A DNA stretch of 64,000 nucleotides from Candidatus Nitrospira neomarina (GCF_032051675.1 NZ_CP116968.1:2852001-2916000); one strand, 5' to 3'; positions 25,733 through 36,729 are shown, counted from the stretch's first letter. Program-made: numbers and translations. Notes: generated by a model not told the origin, from the letters alone.

Positions 25733-27313
25733 TTACGGCTTCTCCTTCATGAGCTTATACTCAATACTGTCGGCCAGGGCCTGCCAACTGGCTTCAATGA
25801 TGTTCTCCGATACCCCGACCGTCCCCCATTTTTCCTTGTGATCCCCAGACTCAATCAGGACTCGCACACGAGAACCCGTTCCATGTCGTCCGGTCAACAC
25901 ACGGACCTTATAGTCCAGAAGTTTGACTTCCTTTAACTGCGGATAGAAATGCTCCAGCGCTTTCCGAAGGGCATGATCGAGCGCATTCACCGGCCCATCC
26001 CCGACCGCGGCGGTATGTTCAACCACTTCCCCGACTTTGACCATGATCGTGGCTTCGGAAATAGGATTTTCATTCGTCTTTCGTTTTTCCACAATGATCC
26101 GGCACCCCAGGAATTCGAAGGAGGGAGTATGGGTTCCCATGGCTTTCCGCACTAACAATTCAAAAGACCCTTCTGCGCCTTCAAATTGATATCCTTCATA
26201 TTCCAACGTTTTGAGAGAATCCAGTAATTCGAGAACCTTGGGATTATCCTGAGGAAGGTCCAGTCCGAAAGTTTCCATCTTTCCAAACACGGCACTTCGT
26301 CCGCTGCTATCGGAAATTAAGACGCGGCGATGGTTGCCGACAATATCGGGATTCACATGTTCATAGGTGAGCGGGTTTTTTTGCACCGCATGAATATGCA
26401 CCCCCCCCTTATGAGCAAACGCGGTATCTCCCACATACGGCTGCCGTTTGTTGGGAGTCAGATTGGCCATCTCGGCCACATAATGAGAAATGGCGCGAAG
26501 GTGTGCCAAACGTCCGTCCCCCAGGGCTGTTCGCTCCATTTTTAATTCTAAATTGGCCATCACGGAGCACAGGTTGGCGTTCCCGCACCGCTCTCCGATG
26601 CCATTGATGGTTCCCTGGACCTGGACCGCTCCCGCTTGCACAGCAGTCAAGGAATTGGCGACCCCCATCTCCGCATCATTGTGTGCGTGAATGCCCATGG
26701 GCACAGAACAGCTCTGGCGAACCTTCGCAAAAATCTCACCAATGTCCCATGGCATCGTTCCCCCATTCGTATCGCACAACACGATTCGTTCCGCCCCGGC
26801 TTCTGCTGCAACTTGAATGGTTTTCATGGCATAGGCGGGATCCGTCTTATAGCCATCGAAAAAATGTTCGGCATCGTAAAAGACCTGCCGTCCCCTCGAC
26901 CGGAGATAAGAGATGGAATCGGCAATCAGTTCTAAATTGATTGCCAACGTCGTTTCCAAGGCTTCCGTCACATGGAGGGTCCAACTTTTTCCAAAGATGG
27001 TCACAATATCCGTCTCAGCGGATAAGAGGGCTTCCAGCGTCGGATCGGCCTTTGCCGTATTTTTGGCTTTTCGCGTCGAACCAAACGCCACAATTTTGGC
27101 GTGCTGCAACGGAGTCGATTTCATGACTTGGAAAAACTCAATGTCCTTCGGGTTGGCTCCCGGCCACCCTCCTTCTATGAAATGGACCCCTAGCTCATCT
27201 AATTTAAGAGCGATACGAACCTTATCCTCCACCGAAAAGCTGACATCTTCGGCCTGAGCTCCATCCCTGAGGGTCGTATCGTAGATTTCGATGACCGGAA
27301 ATTTGGAATTCAT
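25733..27313 (-). CDS. cimA: (R)-citramalate synthase CimA
   Basis: About 526 residues from ATG 27313; ATG 27322 and GTG 27343 are alternatives. The HMGL-like TIM barrel begins IEIYDTTLRDGAQAEDVSFS with the catalytic DTTLRDG motif; HAHNDAEMGVANS supplies the metal-binding His pair near 200, and the LeuA dimer regulatory domain is at ~385-525. CimA condenses pyruvate and acetyl-CoA to citramalate, giving 2-oxobutyrate for isoleucine without threonine deaminase. The long, LeuA-like form with EGGWPGANPKD near the start fits the CimA rather than the 2-isopropylmalate synthase clade. It follows lysC by ~40 bases. Confidence 0.9.
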   Translation of the reverse strand: MNSKFPVIEIYDTTLRDGAQAEDVSFSVEDKVRIALKLDELGVHFIEGGWPGANPKDIEFFQVMKSTPLQHAKIVAFGSTRKAKNTAKADPTLEALLSAETDIVTIFGKSWTLHVTEALETTLAINLELIADSISYLRSRGRQVFYDAEHFFDGYKTDPAYAMKTIQVAAEAGAERIVLCDTNGGTMPWDIGEIFAKVRQSCSVPMGIHAHNDAEMGVANSLTAVQAGAVQVQGTINGIGERCGNANLCSVMANLELKMERTALGDGRLAHLRAISHYVAEMANLTPNKRQPYVGDTAFAHKGGVHIHAVQKNPLTYEHVNPDIVGNHRRVLISDSSGRSAVFGKMETFGLDLPQDNPKVLELLDSLKTLEYEGYQFEGAEGSFELLVRKAMGTHTPSFEFLGCRIIVEKRKTNENPISEATIMVKVGEVVEHTAAVGDGPVNALDHALRKALEHFYPQLKEVKLLDYKVRVLTGRHGTGSRVRVLIESGDHKEKWGTVGVSENIIEASWQALADSIEYKLMKEKP

Positions 27314-27354
27314 ATCACCCATTCGCCCCTTCGATGTCGACACACAATCCCACG

Positions 27355-28590
27355 CTAGGCCTTTCTGCTCCCCGGAGGTACTTCTAATTCAAACTCCTGG
27401 TGCAAGGCCCGAACAGCTAACTCCATATATTTTTCTTCTACCACACAAGAGATTTTTATTTCCGAGGTACTGATCATCATGATATTAATGCCTTCACGGG
27501 AGAGTGTCTGAAACATTCTGGCTGCGACACCGGAATGCGAACGCATTCCCACTCCCACTAGCGAAACTTTGGCAATGGATTCGTTCACCTCGACCGTCCG
27601 CGCTTCCACTGATTTGGCAATATCTCTGATGAGACCCATGCCTCGAGGAAGGTCAGCTCTCGGCACGGTAAAGGAAATATCCGTCAGGGAGTCCTGACTC
27701 ACATTTTGTATTATCATATCCACATTGATGGCGGCATCGGCAATGGAGCAGAACAATGTGGCCGCAATTCCAGGGTGATCGGGGACCCCGACCACCGTGA
27801 CCTTGGCTTGATTCCGGTCGCCCGTAACCCCCGAGACTAAGACTTCTTCCATATCGACATCCTCTTTTACCACGCAGGTTCCAGGCCCGTCCTGAAAACT
27901 GGACCGCACTTCTACAGGTACCTGATATTTCGCCGCTAACTCCACCGAACGAGACTGTAGAACTTTCGCACCCAGACTCGCTAACTCTAACATTTCTTCA
28001 TAGGAGATTTTATCCAATCTTCTCGCGCCCGGCACAATATTGGGATCGGCCGTGTACACCCCATCCACATCGGTATAAATAAAGCAGGTATCGGCCTTGA
28101 GCGCCGCCGCCAAGACCACGGCCGTCAAATCCGAGCCGCCGCGCCCTAATGTGGTCACATCGGATGCGGCGTTGATACCCTGAAATCCGGCCACGATGGG
28201 AACAATCCCGTCACGCAAGGCTCCCAGCACCCGGTCCGTATCGACACGGGAGACTCGGGCTTTGGTATGTGTGCTATCGGTCACAATCCCAACCTGACGT
28301 CCCGTAAAGGATTGCGCCCTGATCCCAAGACCCTTGAGGGTCATCGCCATCAGCGCAATCGTGACCCGTTCTCCAGAAGAAAGGAGCACATCCAGCTCCC
28401 GATCATCCGGATCAACGCTCAAGGTTTTGGCCATTTTCATGAGGCGATCCGTTTCCCCGCTCATCGCGGACAACACGACCACCAGTTGATGCCCCTCTCG
28501 GAAAGTGTGCTGAATAAGCCGGGCCACGTTTTGAATTCGTTCCAGGCTCCCCACTGATGTACCGCCGAATTTTTGAATATATAGGGCCAT
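27355..28590 (-). CDS. lysC: Aspartate kinase
   Basis: 411 residues from ATG 28590 ([15 protein letters not shown]). Kinase domain with KFGGTSVG at the start, [11 protein letters not shown] near 70 and [16 protein letters not shown] near 150; two ACT domains at ~265-405 provide feedback control by lysine and/or threonine ([26 protein letters not shown]). It phosphorylates aspartate, the entry to lysine, threonine and methionine synthesis. It begins four bases after the stop of the phosphoglycerate-mutase-like gene, so the two are coupled. An earlier in-frame start would overlap that gene and is unlikely. Confidence 0.95.
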   Translation of the reverse strand: MALYIQKFGGTSVGSLERIQNVARLIQHTFREGHQLVVVLSAMSGETDRLMKMAKTLSVDPDDRELDVLLSSGERVTIALMAMTLKGLGIRAQSFTGRQVGIVTDSTHTKARVSRVDTDRVLGALRDGIVPIVAGFQGINAASDVTTLGRGGSDLTAVVLAAALKADTCFIYTDVDGVYTADPNIVPGARRLDKISYEEMLELASLGAKVLQSRSVELAAKYQVPVEVRSSFQDGPGTCVVKEDVDMEEVLVSGVTGDRNQAKVTVVGVPDHPGIAATLFCSIADAAINVDMIIQNVSQDSLTDISFTVPRADLPRGMGLIRDIAKSVEARTVEVNESIAKVSLVGVGMRSHSGVAARMFQTLSREGINIMMISTSEIKISCVVEEKYMELAVRALHQEFELEVPPGSRKA

Positions 28591-28594
28591 GGTT

Positions 28595-29830
28595 TTAGTG
28601 AGTGGCCATAAATCGCTCAAACAGTTTGGTAGCATCACGGAGGGGGCGATTGGCGACCTCACGTTCATTCATTGGTCCCGCATGATTTTCAGATTTCTCC
28701 CCTGGCCCTTCAAACACCAGATAAGGCGATATGAAAGACCCTCCATCCTTCTGCCAATTCGGACATGGAGTCACTATAACAACGATGCGGATGGAGTTGG
28801 TGCTTCCAACAGACGCATGAATGGCTCCAATGACCTGTTCGTCCACTTGCCCAAGATATTCCACTAATTGTGCGGGTGGCACCACCTGTCCATTCTTCAA
28901 GCCCCACTCGTAAAAAGGAATGTGCAGACAGACCAGGTCATGCCTGTCCAAGGCCGTCGAAGCCTGATTAGCTACCGCCTGCAACCATTCGATATCTCCC
29001 CCTCCCACATGTTCGACCTTGACCGTCTGAAGTCCAGCGGCCATTCCAACACCGATATACGGCCCATCGGGGGAAATCACGAGACCGTTGACTGGCCACC
29101 GCTCCTGTAAATGAGGCAATTCCACAGGCTTTCCTGACCCCCACAACCACAGACAATTGGCCGGTTTCAAGCCGGCACTCAGGCGCTCGTGATTCACAGG
29201 ATGATGGCAGAGGATCACCCGGGACGCCGCCATGAGTTCACGTAAGATGTGCGATCCATCTCCGGTCGGCAGATACGCCTCGATCGATTGTCCTAAAGCC
29301 TCATATGGGTTGCGACAGGCCACTTTCCCGCTTGCGCCCACCCAGACCATAAGGTGACGATGATGGCTGCCCATGTAAAATTGAATATTTTCAGAAATCA
29401 ATTGTTCATTAACGGCATCAATGAGTTCTCGGGCCTCCTCAGTCCCGATTCCTCCGCCATAGGGATCGGCCATAAATAGGTGAGGACCAATTTTTTTCTC
29501 ATCCCCCCATCCATCCTGACCCCGGAGAGTCACCAAATGACAAAGATAGGCCACATCATGGGCGTCCAGAACAACCTCTAATCCCCCTGCCTCGAAAGCA
29601 CCAGCACCGGTATACCATTTATGGGGATCGTATCCCAATAAAGCCAGCAGGGCCATTTCTCCGAAAAAGGGACGAGTTTCCCGGGGAACCCCTAAGCGCC
29701 CCAATTCGCCATGCTCCGCCAATTCATCCAGGTGCGGTGTCCGAGCATATTGTAAGACGGTTTGGTCTCCTAATTCTTGATACGACTGTCCTGTCAATCC
29801 ATCGACGTGAATCACGATCGTTTTTCGCAC
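28595..29830 (-). CDS. Phosphoglycerate-mutase-like (ApgM) protein in the threonine operon
   Basis: 411 residues with the ApgM/alkaline-phosphatase scaffold: [11 protein letters not shown] and [17 protein letters not shown] at the start, [15 protein letters not shown] near 61-75. The family's phospho-acceptor motif, usually PGSD just before LSLLGYDP, reads FFGE here (55-58). The usual DEAGHDGD-like metal block is replaced by [13 protein letters not shown] near 320, and the HTSDPVP-like block by GGSFISPY. So the classical nucleophile and several ligands seem missing. It lies between thrC and lysC and starts 73 bases after thrC. ApgM-like proteins near hom/thrC have been proposed as alternative homoserine kinases; no GHMP-type thrB is in the window. 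Confidence 0.78.
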   Translation of the reverse strand: MRKTIVIHVDGLTGQSYQELGDQTVLQYARTPHLDELAEHGELGRLGVPRETRPFFGEMALLALLGYDPHKWYTGAGAFEAGGLEVVLDAHDVAYLCHLVTLRGQDGWGDEKKIGPHLFMADPYGGGIGTEEARELIDAVNEQLISENIQFYMGSHHRHLMVWVGASGKVACRNPYEALGQSIEAYLPTGDGSHILRELMAASRVILCHHPVNHERLSAGLKPANCLWLWGSGKPVELPHLQERWPVNGLVISPDGPYIGVGMAAGLQTVKVEHVGGGDIEWLQAVANQASTALDRHDLVCLHIPFYEWGLKNGQVVPPAQLVEYLGQVDEQVIGAIHASVGSTNSIRIVVIVTPCPNWQKDGGSFISPYLVFEGPGEKSENHAGPMNEREVANRPLRDATKLFERFMATH

Positions 29831-29903
29831 GACCTGAGCCTCGCTGTGTTGAATTAATGAGTAGTTGAACGAACAATCCTGGTTTTCAGAAGACCATGAG
29901 GGA

Positions 29904-30965
29904 TTATTGATTCGTTAATTGCGCTCTGACCGCTTCATGTGTTGCAGGAACCGTCACCGGTCGATAGGAGACCGAGATGGCCGTATCCGGATCCTTTAAC
30001 CCGTGTCCGGTTAAGGTACACACAATGTCCCCCACCTTCGGCAACAACCCGGCACGATTCATTTTGTCAATCCCAGCCAGAGACGCAGCGGAAGCGGGCT
30101 CGCAAAAGACCCCTTCTTCACTCGCCACCATTTGATACGCTCGAAGAATTTCTTCGTCCGATACCATGTCCAGATATCCGTGTGATTCTTCCACCGCTTC
30201 CAGAGCCAAACACCAACTGGCCGGATTACCAATCCGAATGGCTGAAGCAATGGTTTTCGGCTCCTCCACGACATGACCCCTGATCAAGGGCGCGGCTCCT
30301 TCCGCTTGAAACCCGAACATACGAGGCACCCCTTGCGTTTGTCCGGCCTTGTGGTACTCCCGATATCCTCGCCAATACGCAGTAATATTCCCGGCGTTCC
30401 CTACCGGGAGGGCATGAATGACCGGGGCATACCTTAACTGATCACAGATTTCCATGGCCGCCGTTTTCTGACCCTCCAAACGAAACGGGTTAATTGAATT
30501 GACCAATTCAATGGCGGTTTCCTCGCACAAATCTTTTACGATCGTGAGGGCCTGATCAAAGTTTCCTTCAATCTGAATGACTCGAGCCCCATGCATGAGC
30601 GCTTGCGTCAATTTACCCAATGCGATATTCCCTGCCGGCACGACGACATAGACCGGCAACCCCGCCTTGGCCCCATAAGCGGCTGCCGAAGCGGAAGTAT
30701 TGCCTGTCGAGGCGCACATGAGTCCTCTGGCCTTACTTTCTACGGCCTTGGAAACCGCCATGGTCATGCCCCGGTCCTTAAATGAACCGGTTGGGTTGGC
30801 CCCTTCGATCTTCAGATACAGACCCAGGCCAGGACAAATTTTCCCGGCTAAGCGCATTGCTGGAATGAGTGGAGTATTCCCCTCCAGTAGTGACACGATC
30901 GGAGTCTGCTCTCCCACCGGAAGGAATTTCCGATATTCCTCGATAATGCCACGCCAAGGAATCAT
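29904..30965 (-). CDS. thrC: Threonine synthase
   Basis: 353 residues, the short PLP fold-II class. The PLP-binding lysine is in NPTGSFKDRGMTMAVS near 60 and the phosphate-binding loop in ALPVGNAGNITAYW near 185; ASTGNTSASAAAYGAKAG near 85-102 is the Asn-containing substrate loop. It converts O-phosphohomoserine to threonine. It follows hom by ~41 bases and precedes the phosphoglycerate-mutase-like gene, so the threonine branch is contiguous, with the kinase step as the only unassigned one. Start ATG 30965 with GGGGGA upstream. Confidence 0.95.
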   Translation of the reverse strand: MIPWRGIIEEYRKFLPVGEQTPIVSLLEGNTPLIPAMRLAGKICPGLGLYLKIEGANPTGSFKDRGMTMAVSKAVESKARGLMCASTGNTSASAAAYGAKAGLPVYVVVPAGNIALGKLTQALMHGARVIQIEGNFDQALTIVKDLCEETAIELVNSINPFRLEGQKTAAMEICDQLRYAPVIHALPVGNAGNITAYWRGYREYHKAGQTQGVPRMFGFQAEGAAPLIRGHVVEEPKTIASAIRIGNPASWCLALEAVEESHGYLDMVSDEEILRAYQMVASEEGVFCEPASAASLAGIDKMNRAGLLPKVGDIVCTLTGHGLKDPDTAISVSYRPVTVPATHEAVRAQLTNQ

Positions 30966-31006
30966 AATGGCTTGTCCCCCTTCGTGACGCGATTTGGCTT
31001 CATGTC

Positions 31007-32317
31007 TTATTCCACCCCTTCCATCCGAAGTAACGTCGTTGGTTCTGATACCATAGGAAGCGCATTAATTTCCTGGAGTGCCTCTTGAACCGCTCGCTCT
31101 ACCGATCGATGTGTCAGGATGACCAATGGCACCGTTTGTCCTTCCTTTCGCCCTTTTTGCAGGACAGATGAGATGCTGATCCCACGCTGTCCAAGAATTC
31201 CCGATATGGCCGATAGAACGCCGGTTTGATCTTTAACCATGCACCGCAAATAATACCGGCTTTCAATCTCGTCCATCGGCCGTATGGCAATAGGCTCACG
31301 CGATTCCCATTGGAATGAGGTCACAGGAACCCGTCCGGCAACCCCGGCGATACGATTGCGTGCCAGATCGATAATGTCTCCCACCACGGCACTGGCTGTG
31401 GGAAGCGATCCAGCCCCTTTGCCGTAGAGCACAACATCTCCAACCGCGTCACCAACCAGATGAATGGCATTATAGACCCCATTGACCTGTGCAATGGGAG
31501 ATCCGGCCGGCACCAGAGCGGGATGCACTCGTGCCTCAATGGCATGCTCTTGAAGTTTTGCGATCCCCAGCAATTTAATGGTAAACCCGAGTTCACGGGC
31601 AAACTCGATATCCACAGTCGAAATACGGGAAATTCCCTCAGTGAAGATGGCTCCCATGGGCACGGGGGTCCCATACGCCAGATTCACCATAATAGCCAGT
31701 TTGTGAGCGGCATCCACTCCATCAACATCCAGTGATGGATCCGCTTCGGCATACCCTTCCCGTTTGGCTTCCTGTAAAATTTCCTCAAAATCACGGTGCT
31801 CATTGGTCATCCGGGTCAGAATATAATTTGACGTGCCATTCATGATCCCCGTAATCGACAAGATCCGATTTGCAGCTAAGCCTTCGGTAAGCGAGCGAAT
31901 GATGGGAATGCCTCCCCCCACACTCGCTTCAAACCCGAGATCAACGCCTGCCTTAAATGCCGCCTCGAATATCTCTTCCCCATGGTCGGCCAACAACGCT
32001 TTATTTGCCGTGACTACACACTTTTTTCGTTCAAGGGCCTGAAGAATAAACCGTTTGGCCGGTTCATACCCGCCAATCAACTCCACCACAATATCAATAG
32101 CCAGATCATCCAGAATGTCCCTGACATCCGTCGTAAGTACCCCTTGAGGTACCGAAACCCCACGATCGGTTTTCACATCCAGGTCCGCAATTCGGACGAG
32201 GGCCACCGGAACTCCAACACGTTTCGTAATGAGGTTGACATTTTCCTGGAGAATCTTCACCACTCCTGTTCCCACCGTCCCAAACCCGATCAGCCCAACC
32301 TGGATTGTCTTTCGCAT
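31007..32317 (-). CDS. hom: Homoserine dehydrogenase
   Basis: 436 residues: Rossmann NAD(P) domain with VGLIGFGTVGTGVVKIL, catalytic domain with NKALLADHGEEIF and GIMNGTSNYILTRM, and a C-terminal ACT domain (~350-425, YYLRCMVKDQTGVLSAISGI) for threonine feedback. It reduces aspartate semialdehyde to homoserine. Its ATG at 32317 overlaps the stop of the aminotransferase gene by one base (TAATG), implying translational coupling. Confidence 0.96.
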   Translation of the reverse strand: MRKTIQVGLIGFGTVGTGVVKILQENVNLITKRVGVPVALVRIADLDVKTDRGVSVPQGVLTTDVRDILDDLAIDIVVELIGGYEPAKRFILQALERKKCVVTANKALLADHGEEIFEAAFKAGVDLGFEASVGGGIPIIRSLTEGLAANRILSITGIMNGTSNYILTRMTNEHRDFEEILQEAKREGYAEADPSLDVDGVDAAHKLAIMVNLAYGTPVPMGAIFTEGISRISTVDIEFARELGFTIKLLGIAKLQEHAIEARVHPALVPAGSPIAQVNGVYNAIHLVGDAVGDVVLYGKGAGSLPTASAVVGDIIDLARNRIAGVAGRVPVTSFQWESREPIAIRPMDEIESRYYLRCMVKDQTGVLSAISGILGQRGISISSVLQKGRKEGQTVPLVILTHRSVERAVQEALQEINALPMVSEPTTLLRMEGVE

Positions 32318-33501
32318 TACACCGCTCCATCCAGTTTTAACGCCTGACGGATTCCTCGAACGGCCTGGAAAATCCGGTGCTCATTTTCGACTAAGGCAAA
32401 GCGAACATACTCATCGCCGCCTTCGCCAAATCCAATTCCCGGTGATACCGCCACTTTGGCATCTCGTAACAATAACTTGGAAAACTCCAACGACCCCATT
32501 CCAAGGTACGGTTGCGGGATTTTTGCCCAGGCAAACATGGTGGCGCGAGGATAGTCGATCGACCAACCAATGCGGTTGAGTCCACGGACCAAGGCATTGC
32601 GCCGTCGCTCATACCGTCCCACAATTTCCTTTACGCAATCCTGTGGACCGTTCAGGGCAATTATACTGGCAATTTGAATAGGCTGGAACATCCCATAATC
32701 CAGATAACTTTTGATTTTGGTCAACGCACCAATGACTTCACGATTCCCGACACAAAATCCAACACGCCAACCCGGCATGTTATAACTCTTCGAGAGGGAG
32801 TAAAATTCCACGCCAATTTGTTTGGCCTCAGGAATTTGAAGCAGGCTGGGCGCTTTGTAACCATCAAACACGATATCCGCATAGGCCAAATCATGAATGA
32901 CCCAGACTTGATGTTCCAGGGCAAACTCCACCACCTTTTTGAAAAATTCCAGATCCACCACTCGAGTGGTGGGATTATGAGGAAAACTGATGATCAAGGC
33001 CCGAGGAGCCGGTTGCGTCTGCTTGAAGGCCTTTTTCAGATTTTCGAAAAAATCCGAATCCGGCCCTAGTTCAACCCCGCGGACTTCACCACCCGCGATG
33101 ATCACACTGTACATATGAATCGGATACGTGGGAGTCGGGGCCAGAACGACGTCACCCGGTCCCACCATGGCCAGGGCCAGATGCGCCAACCCCTCCTTCA
33201 CCCCAAGGGTCACAATCGCTTCCGTCTCCGGATCGAGACTGACCTCGTAATTTCGTTGATACCAATCGCAAATCGCATGACGCAATTTCGTAATACCGCG
33301 TGAAGCCGAATAGCGATGATTGCGCCCGAGTCGCGCGGTCTCAATCAATTTGTCTACAATATGACGGGGTGTGGGCTGGTCAGGATTGCCCATACCTAAA
33401 TCAATGATATCTTCTCCCCGCTTCCGGGCTTGGAGTTTTAACTCTTGAACCTGAGAGAAGACGTATCCTGGCAGACGTTGAATTCGGTAAAAAGGTTCCA
33501 T
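32317..33501 (-). CDS. alaC: AlaC-type PLP-dependent aminotransferase
   Basis: 394 residues, class I/II fold: [20 protein letters not shown] and [15 protein letters not shown] at the start, [14 protein letters not shown] near 175 and the PLP lysine in [15 protein letters not shown] near 235. The opening most closely matches AlaC/AlaT alanine transaminases; some relatives are LL-diaminopimelate aminotransferases, so substrate is not certain from sequence. It is the first gene of the alaC-hom-thrC-ApgM-lysC-cimA run, which ties nitrogen transfer to aspartate-family synthesis. Confidence 0.87.
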   Translation of the reverse strand: MEPFYRIQRLPGYVFSQVQELKLQARKRGEDIIDLGMGNPDQPTPRHIVDKLIETARLGRNHRYSASRGITKLRHAICDWYQRNYEVSLDPETEAIVTLGVKEGLAHLALAMVGPGDVVLAPTPTYPIHMYSVIIAGGEVRGVELGPDSDFFENLKKAFKQTQPAPRALIISFPHNPTTRVVDLEFFKKVVEFALEHQVWVIHDLAYADIVFDGYKAPSLLQIPEAKQIGVEFYSLSKSYNMPGWRVGFCVGNREVIGALTKIKSYLDYGMFQPIQIASIIALNGPQDCVKEIVGRYERRRNALVRGLNRIGWSIDYPRATMFAWAKIPQPYLGMGSLEFSKLLLRDAKVAVSPGIGFGEGGDEYVRFALVENEHRIFQAVRGIRQALKLDGAV

Positions 33502-33751
33502 TGTTTGTGTAAAATGACGAATCGTCCTTGATGGTTTGGGAAGGAAATGGATAGATAATCTTACGATTTAATAGAGTTTTTATTCTAGATGAGGTCACGC
33601 GACCAGTCAATTTCAGAGTGTGGGAATTTTCAGTCAAATTTTCACGATTCACTCCCCTGAACTGAAAATCTCTTTATTGCAGGAAGATTTTGCCTTTTGC
33701 CATAATGAGATCTCGTTAATTCATCACTCGCCCTGACTTTAAAGGACTTCC

Positions 33752-34465
33752 ATGGCACGACTCGGCGTGAATATCGACCATGTGGCAACTCTTCGCCAAG
33801 CTCGTGGAGGTCATGAACCAGACCCTATTGTTGCGGCTTCGTTGGCTCATCTTGCCGGCGCCGATGGCATTGTGGTGCACCTCCGGGAGGACCGGCGGCA
33901 TATTCAGGATCGGGATCTGACCATTTTGCGTGAAACCGTGCAGACGCATCTCAACTTAGAAATGGCCGCTGACGATGCGGTGGCCAAAATTGCCTTAAAC
34001 ATAAAGCCCGATCTGGTGACCCTGGTGCCCGAACGCCGCCAGGAACTCACCACAGAAGGAGGGTTGGACGTGATCGAACATCGGGAGCGTATTCAGACCA
34101 TGGTGCAATTACTCCATGAAGGCGGCATTCCCGTCAGTCTGTTCATTGATCCTGATGTCAATCAACTTCGCGCCGCCCACAAGGTCCAAGCAGACTGCAT
34201 AGAAATCCATACCGGTCGGTACGCCAATACCCGCCGTCAGCAGGAAGAAGATGTTGAGCTTGACGCGTTGGTTCAAACGGCCAAACTTGCGTCGAAATTA
34301 GGATTGCGTGTGAGTGCGGGGCATGGTCTGAATTATCGGAATATCAGGCGGCTGACCGGCATCTCAGAAATTGAAGAATTCAACATCGGTCATAGCATTA
34401 TTGCTCATGCCATGTTTGTCGGACTTGAACGAGCGGTCCGTGACATGAAACATCTCCTGGGATAA
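33752..34465 (+). CDS. pdxJ: Pyridoxine 5'-phosphate synthase
   Basis: 237 residues of normal length, starting [20 protein letters not shown] with the catalytic histidine region; [14 protein letters not shown] near 46-59, VSLFIDPD near 127 and [11 protein letters not shown] near 190 are PdxJ landmarks. It condenses 1-deoxyxylulose 5-phosphate with aminoacetone phosphate to make pyridoxine 5'-phosphate, the cofactor used by the adjacent aminotransferase and threonine synthase. It is divergent from alaC across a 250-base gap that must contain both promoters. Confidence 0.96.
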   Translation: MARLGVNIDHVATLRQARGGHEPDPIVAASLAHLAGADGIVVHLREDRRHIQDRDLTILRETVQTHLNLEMAADDAVAKIALNIKPDLVTLVPERRQELTTEGGLDVIEHRERIQTMVQLLHEGGIPVSLFIDPDVNQLRAAHKVQADCIEIHTGRYANTRRQQEEDVELDALVQTAKLASKLGLRVSAGHGLNYRNIRRLTGISEIEEFNIGHSIIAHAMFVGLERAVRDMKHLLG

Positions 34466-34638
34466 GGTCTCCGAGAAGAAACAGGATTTCCTCAGTGTGA
34501 ACGGTGAATGCTCCGAAGACACCCACGAGTCAATGCAAAAACTATATAAAGCTCGAATGTCGTCCTAACTCGTCTACGCATGACTTGCTGTTGCTCATGC
34601 TTTAACCAACCATTTCTCCTTGTCCCTAAAGTTTGCTT

Positions 34639-36192
34639 ATGTGGGTCGTGACCGCTGAACAGATGCAAACACTTGATCGGCGTACGATTCAAGAAACAAA
34701 GGTTCCCGGTATCACCTTAATGGAGCGGGCGGGAACCGGTGCGATGAGCCACCTTATCCAAGCCCATGGTTCCCCTAAAGGCAAAAAGGTCGTCATTCTT
34801 TGCGGCAAGGGCAATAATGGTGGAGATGGTTTGGTTGTTGCCAGGCTCATGGCAAAAAATGGTGCAAAGCTGAAGGTAGTCTTGATGGCTCCACTCAAGG
34901 CACTCAGTCCCGATGCAAAGATTATGTATCGACGACTTAGCAAAATCATCAAACCATCTCTGGTAACCGTCAATCCCTCGGAAGAATCCCTGCATTCCCT
35001 CACCCAAGACGCCGATATTCTTGTCGATGCGCTCCTTGGTACGGGCCTCTCTTCTGCAGTTCGACCACCCTACTCCTCCGCCATCGAAACCATGAATGCC
35101 TCGCAGGCCTTTACCGTAGCCATAGATATTCCGTCCGGCTTGGATAGCAACACCGGAGCCATACTGGGAGCCGCTGTTCAGGCCGATCTGACCGTGACGT
35201 TCGGATTCCCGAAACTCGGCCTATATCTTGGTTCAGCCATAGACAAAGTTGGAGTCATCCAAGTCGTCGATATTGGGATTCCCCAGGAATTTGTGGTGGA
35301 TCTGAACCCCCAGGTTCATCTTCTGTCACAAAAGATGGTTCGCTCCCTTATTCCTCTTCGCCCCCTGTCGTCACATAAGGGGACCTTTGGACATGCAGGA
35401 ATTGTTGGTGGTTCACAGGGGAAAACAGGGGCCCCGGCTATGGCTGGACTCGGGGCACTTCGTGTTGGAGCCGGCCTGGCAACCGTGGCTACTCCTCAAA
35501 GCATTTCCCCCATTTTGGAATCAAAACTCCTGGAGGTGATGACTGAGCCCATGCCGGAATCGTCCCAACATCTCCTGGGAATGGAAGCCTATCCAGGCCT
35601 TCTTGATTTCGCCGCTAAAAAATCGGCTCTGGCTTTCGGACCCGGTCTGGGGACCTCTCCTGACACAACCGAGGTCTTGCGTCATCTCCTTCCTCAACTG
35701 GAGGCACCCTGCGTTCTCGACGCCGATGCCCTCAACGGATTAGCTCAACATCACCAAATATTTTCAGCATTCAAGCGGCCGCCAATCCTGACCCCACATC
35801 CTGGAGAGATGGCCAGGCTTCTGGGAGTCTCCTCCAAACAAGTCAATGAGGATCGCATCGGCGTCAGCAGACGGTTTGCCATGCAACATCAGGTGGTCCT
35901 GGTACTGAAAGGTGCCCGAACCATCATCGCCGAACCCAAGGGGCAAGTGGCCATTTGTCCGACAGGGAATCCTGGAATGGCTTCCGCCGGAATGGGAGAT
36001 GTTCTAACCGGAATCATTACCGGTTTATTAGCTCAGGGCTTGAGCGGTTGGGATGCGGCCCGGGCCGGCGTCTATCTGCATGGATTGGCAGGCGATCTGG
36101 CTGCCGCCACCATCGGTGAACCAGGTCTGATCGCGGGGGATGTGTTAACCACTATTCCTCATGCATTGACCCATACCCTCTCTCATGCGTAG
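34639..36192 (+). CDS. nnr: Bifunctional NAD(P)H-hydrate repair enzyme (epimerase + dehydratase)
   Basis: 517 residues from ATG 34639. N-terminal NnrE-type epimerase (~1-215) with GKGNNGGDGLVVARLMAKNG and DALLGTGL; C-terminal NnrD-type ADP-dependent dehydratase (~225-510) with HKGTFGHAGIVGGSQGKTGAPA-like opening, LTPHPGEMARLLG and NPGMASAGMGDVLTGIIT. The fusion is normal. It repairs hydrated NAD(P)H. tsaE starts six bases after its stop, a common bacterial pairing. An upstream in-frame TTG is rejected as a start. Confidence 0.95.
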   Translation: MWVVTAEQMQTLDRRTIQETKVPGITLMERAGTGAMSHLIQAHGSPKGKKVVILCGKGNNGGDGLVVARLMAKNGAKLKVVLMAPLKALSPDAKIMYRRLSKIIKPSLVTVNPSEESLHSLTQDADILVDALLGTGLSSAVRPPYSSAIETMNASQAFTVAIDIPSGLDSNTGAILGAAVQADLTVTFGFPKLGLYLGSAIDKVGVIQVVDIGIPQEFVVDLNPQVHLLSQKMVRSLIPLRPLSSHKGTFGHAGIVGGSQGKTGAPAMAGLGALRVGAGLATVATPQSISPILESKLLEVMTEPMPESSQHLLGMEAYPGLLDFAAKKSALAFGPGLGTSPDTTEVLRHLLPQLEAPCVLDADALNGLAQHHQIFSAFKRPPILTPHPGEMARLLGVSSKQVNEDRIGVSRRFAMQHQVVLVLKGARTIIAEPKGQVAICPTGNPGMASAGMGDVLTGIITGLLAQGLSGWDAARAGVYLHGLAGDLAAATIGEPGLIAGDVLTTIPHALTHTLSHA

Positions 36193-36198
36193 AAGCTC

Positions 36199-36729
36199 AT
36201 GAATCAGGATCCCTCTCACGCCACACCTCATCTGACCTCAAACGGGAATGTTCTTCAACTACGGATGGCATCTGTCCAGGAAACCATCCGATTCGGTGAA
36301 CGGTTAGGGCAACAGTTAACAGGTGGAGACGTGCTGGCTCTTACGGGTGACTTAGGAGCAGGAAAAACCGTTCTTACCTGTGGCATCGCCTGTGGGCTAG
36401 GCATTCCCATGGATCACGTCAGCAGTCCCACGTTTACCCTGATTCAGGAATATCCAGGGACTATTCCGCTTATTCATGTGGATTTATATCGGCTTGAGGG
36501 GCCATCCGATATATCCACATTAGGATTAGAGGAATATTTCACTCCAAACACCATTGTCCTCATTGAATGGGCGGAGCGGTTCCCTCAGATATTACCCTCC
36601 GACCACCTGGCCATTTGCTTGGAATACGGAGAGGAAGAAAACATCCGCCTCATCACCCTGTCTGGAACCGGACCCAAAACTATCCGCCAAATGGCCAACA
36701 TACAAGGAAATTTGTCAAAACCACATTGA
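36199..36729 (+). CDS. tsaE: tRNA threonylcarbamoyladenosine biosynthesis ATPase TsaE
   Basis: 176 residues. P-loop LTGDLGAGKTVLTCGIACGL near 50-69, SSPTFTLIQEYPG near 75-87, HVDLYRLEGPSDISTLGLEEYF near 95-115 and IEWAERFPQILP near 124. TsaE is the ATPase that turns over the TsaB/TsaD complex making t6A37 on ANN-decoding tRNAs. N-terminal ~20 residues extend slightly beyond the core. It is translationally close to nnr; a 169-base gap separates it from mutS. Confidence 0.94.
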   Translation: MNQDPSHATPHLTSNGNVLQLRMASVQETIRFGERLGQQLTGGDVLALTGDLGAGKTVLTCGIACGLGIPMDHVSSPTFTLIQEYPGTIPLIHVDLYRLEGPSDISTLGLEEYFTPNTIVLIEWAERFPQILPSDHLAICLEYGEEENIRLITLSGTGPKTIRQMANIQGNLSKPH

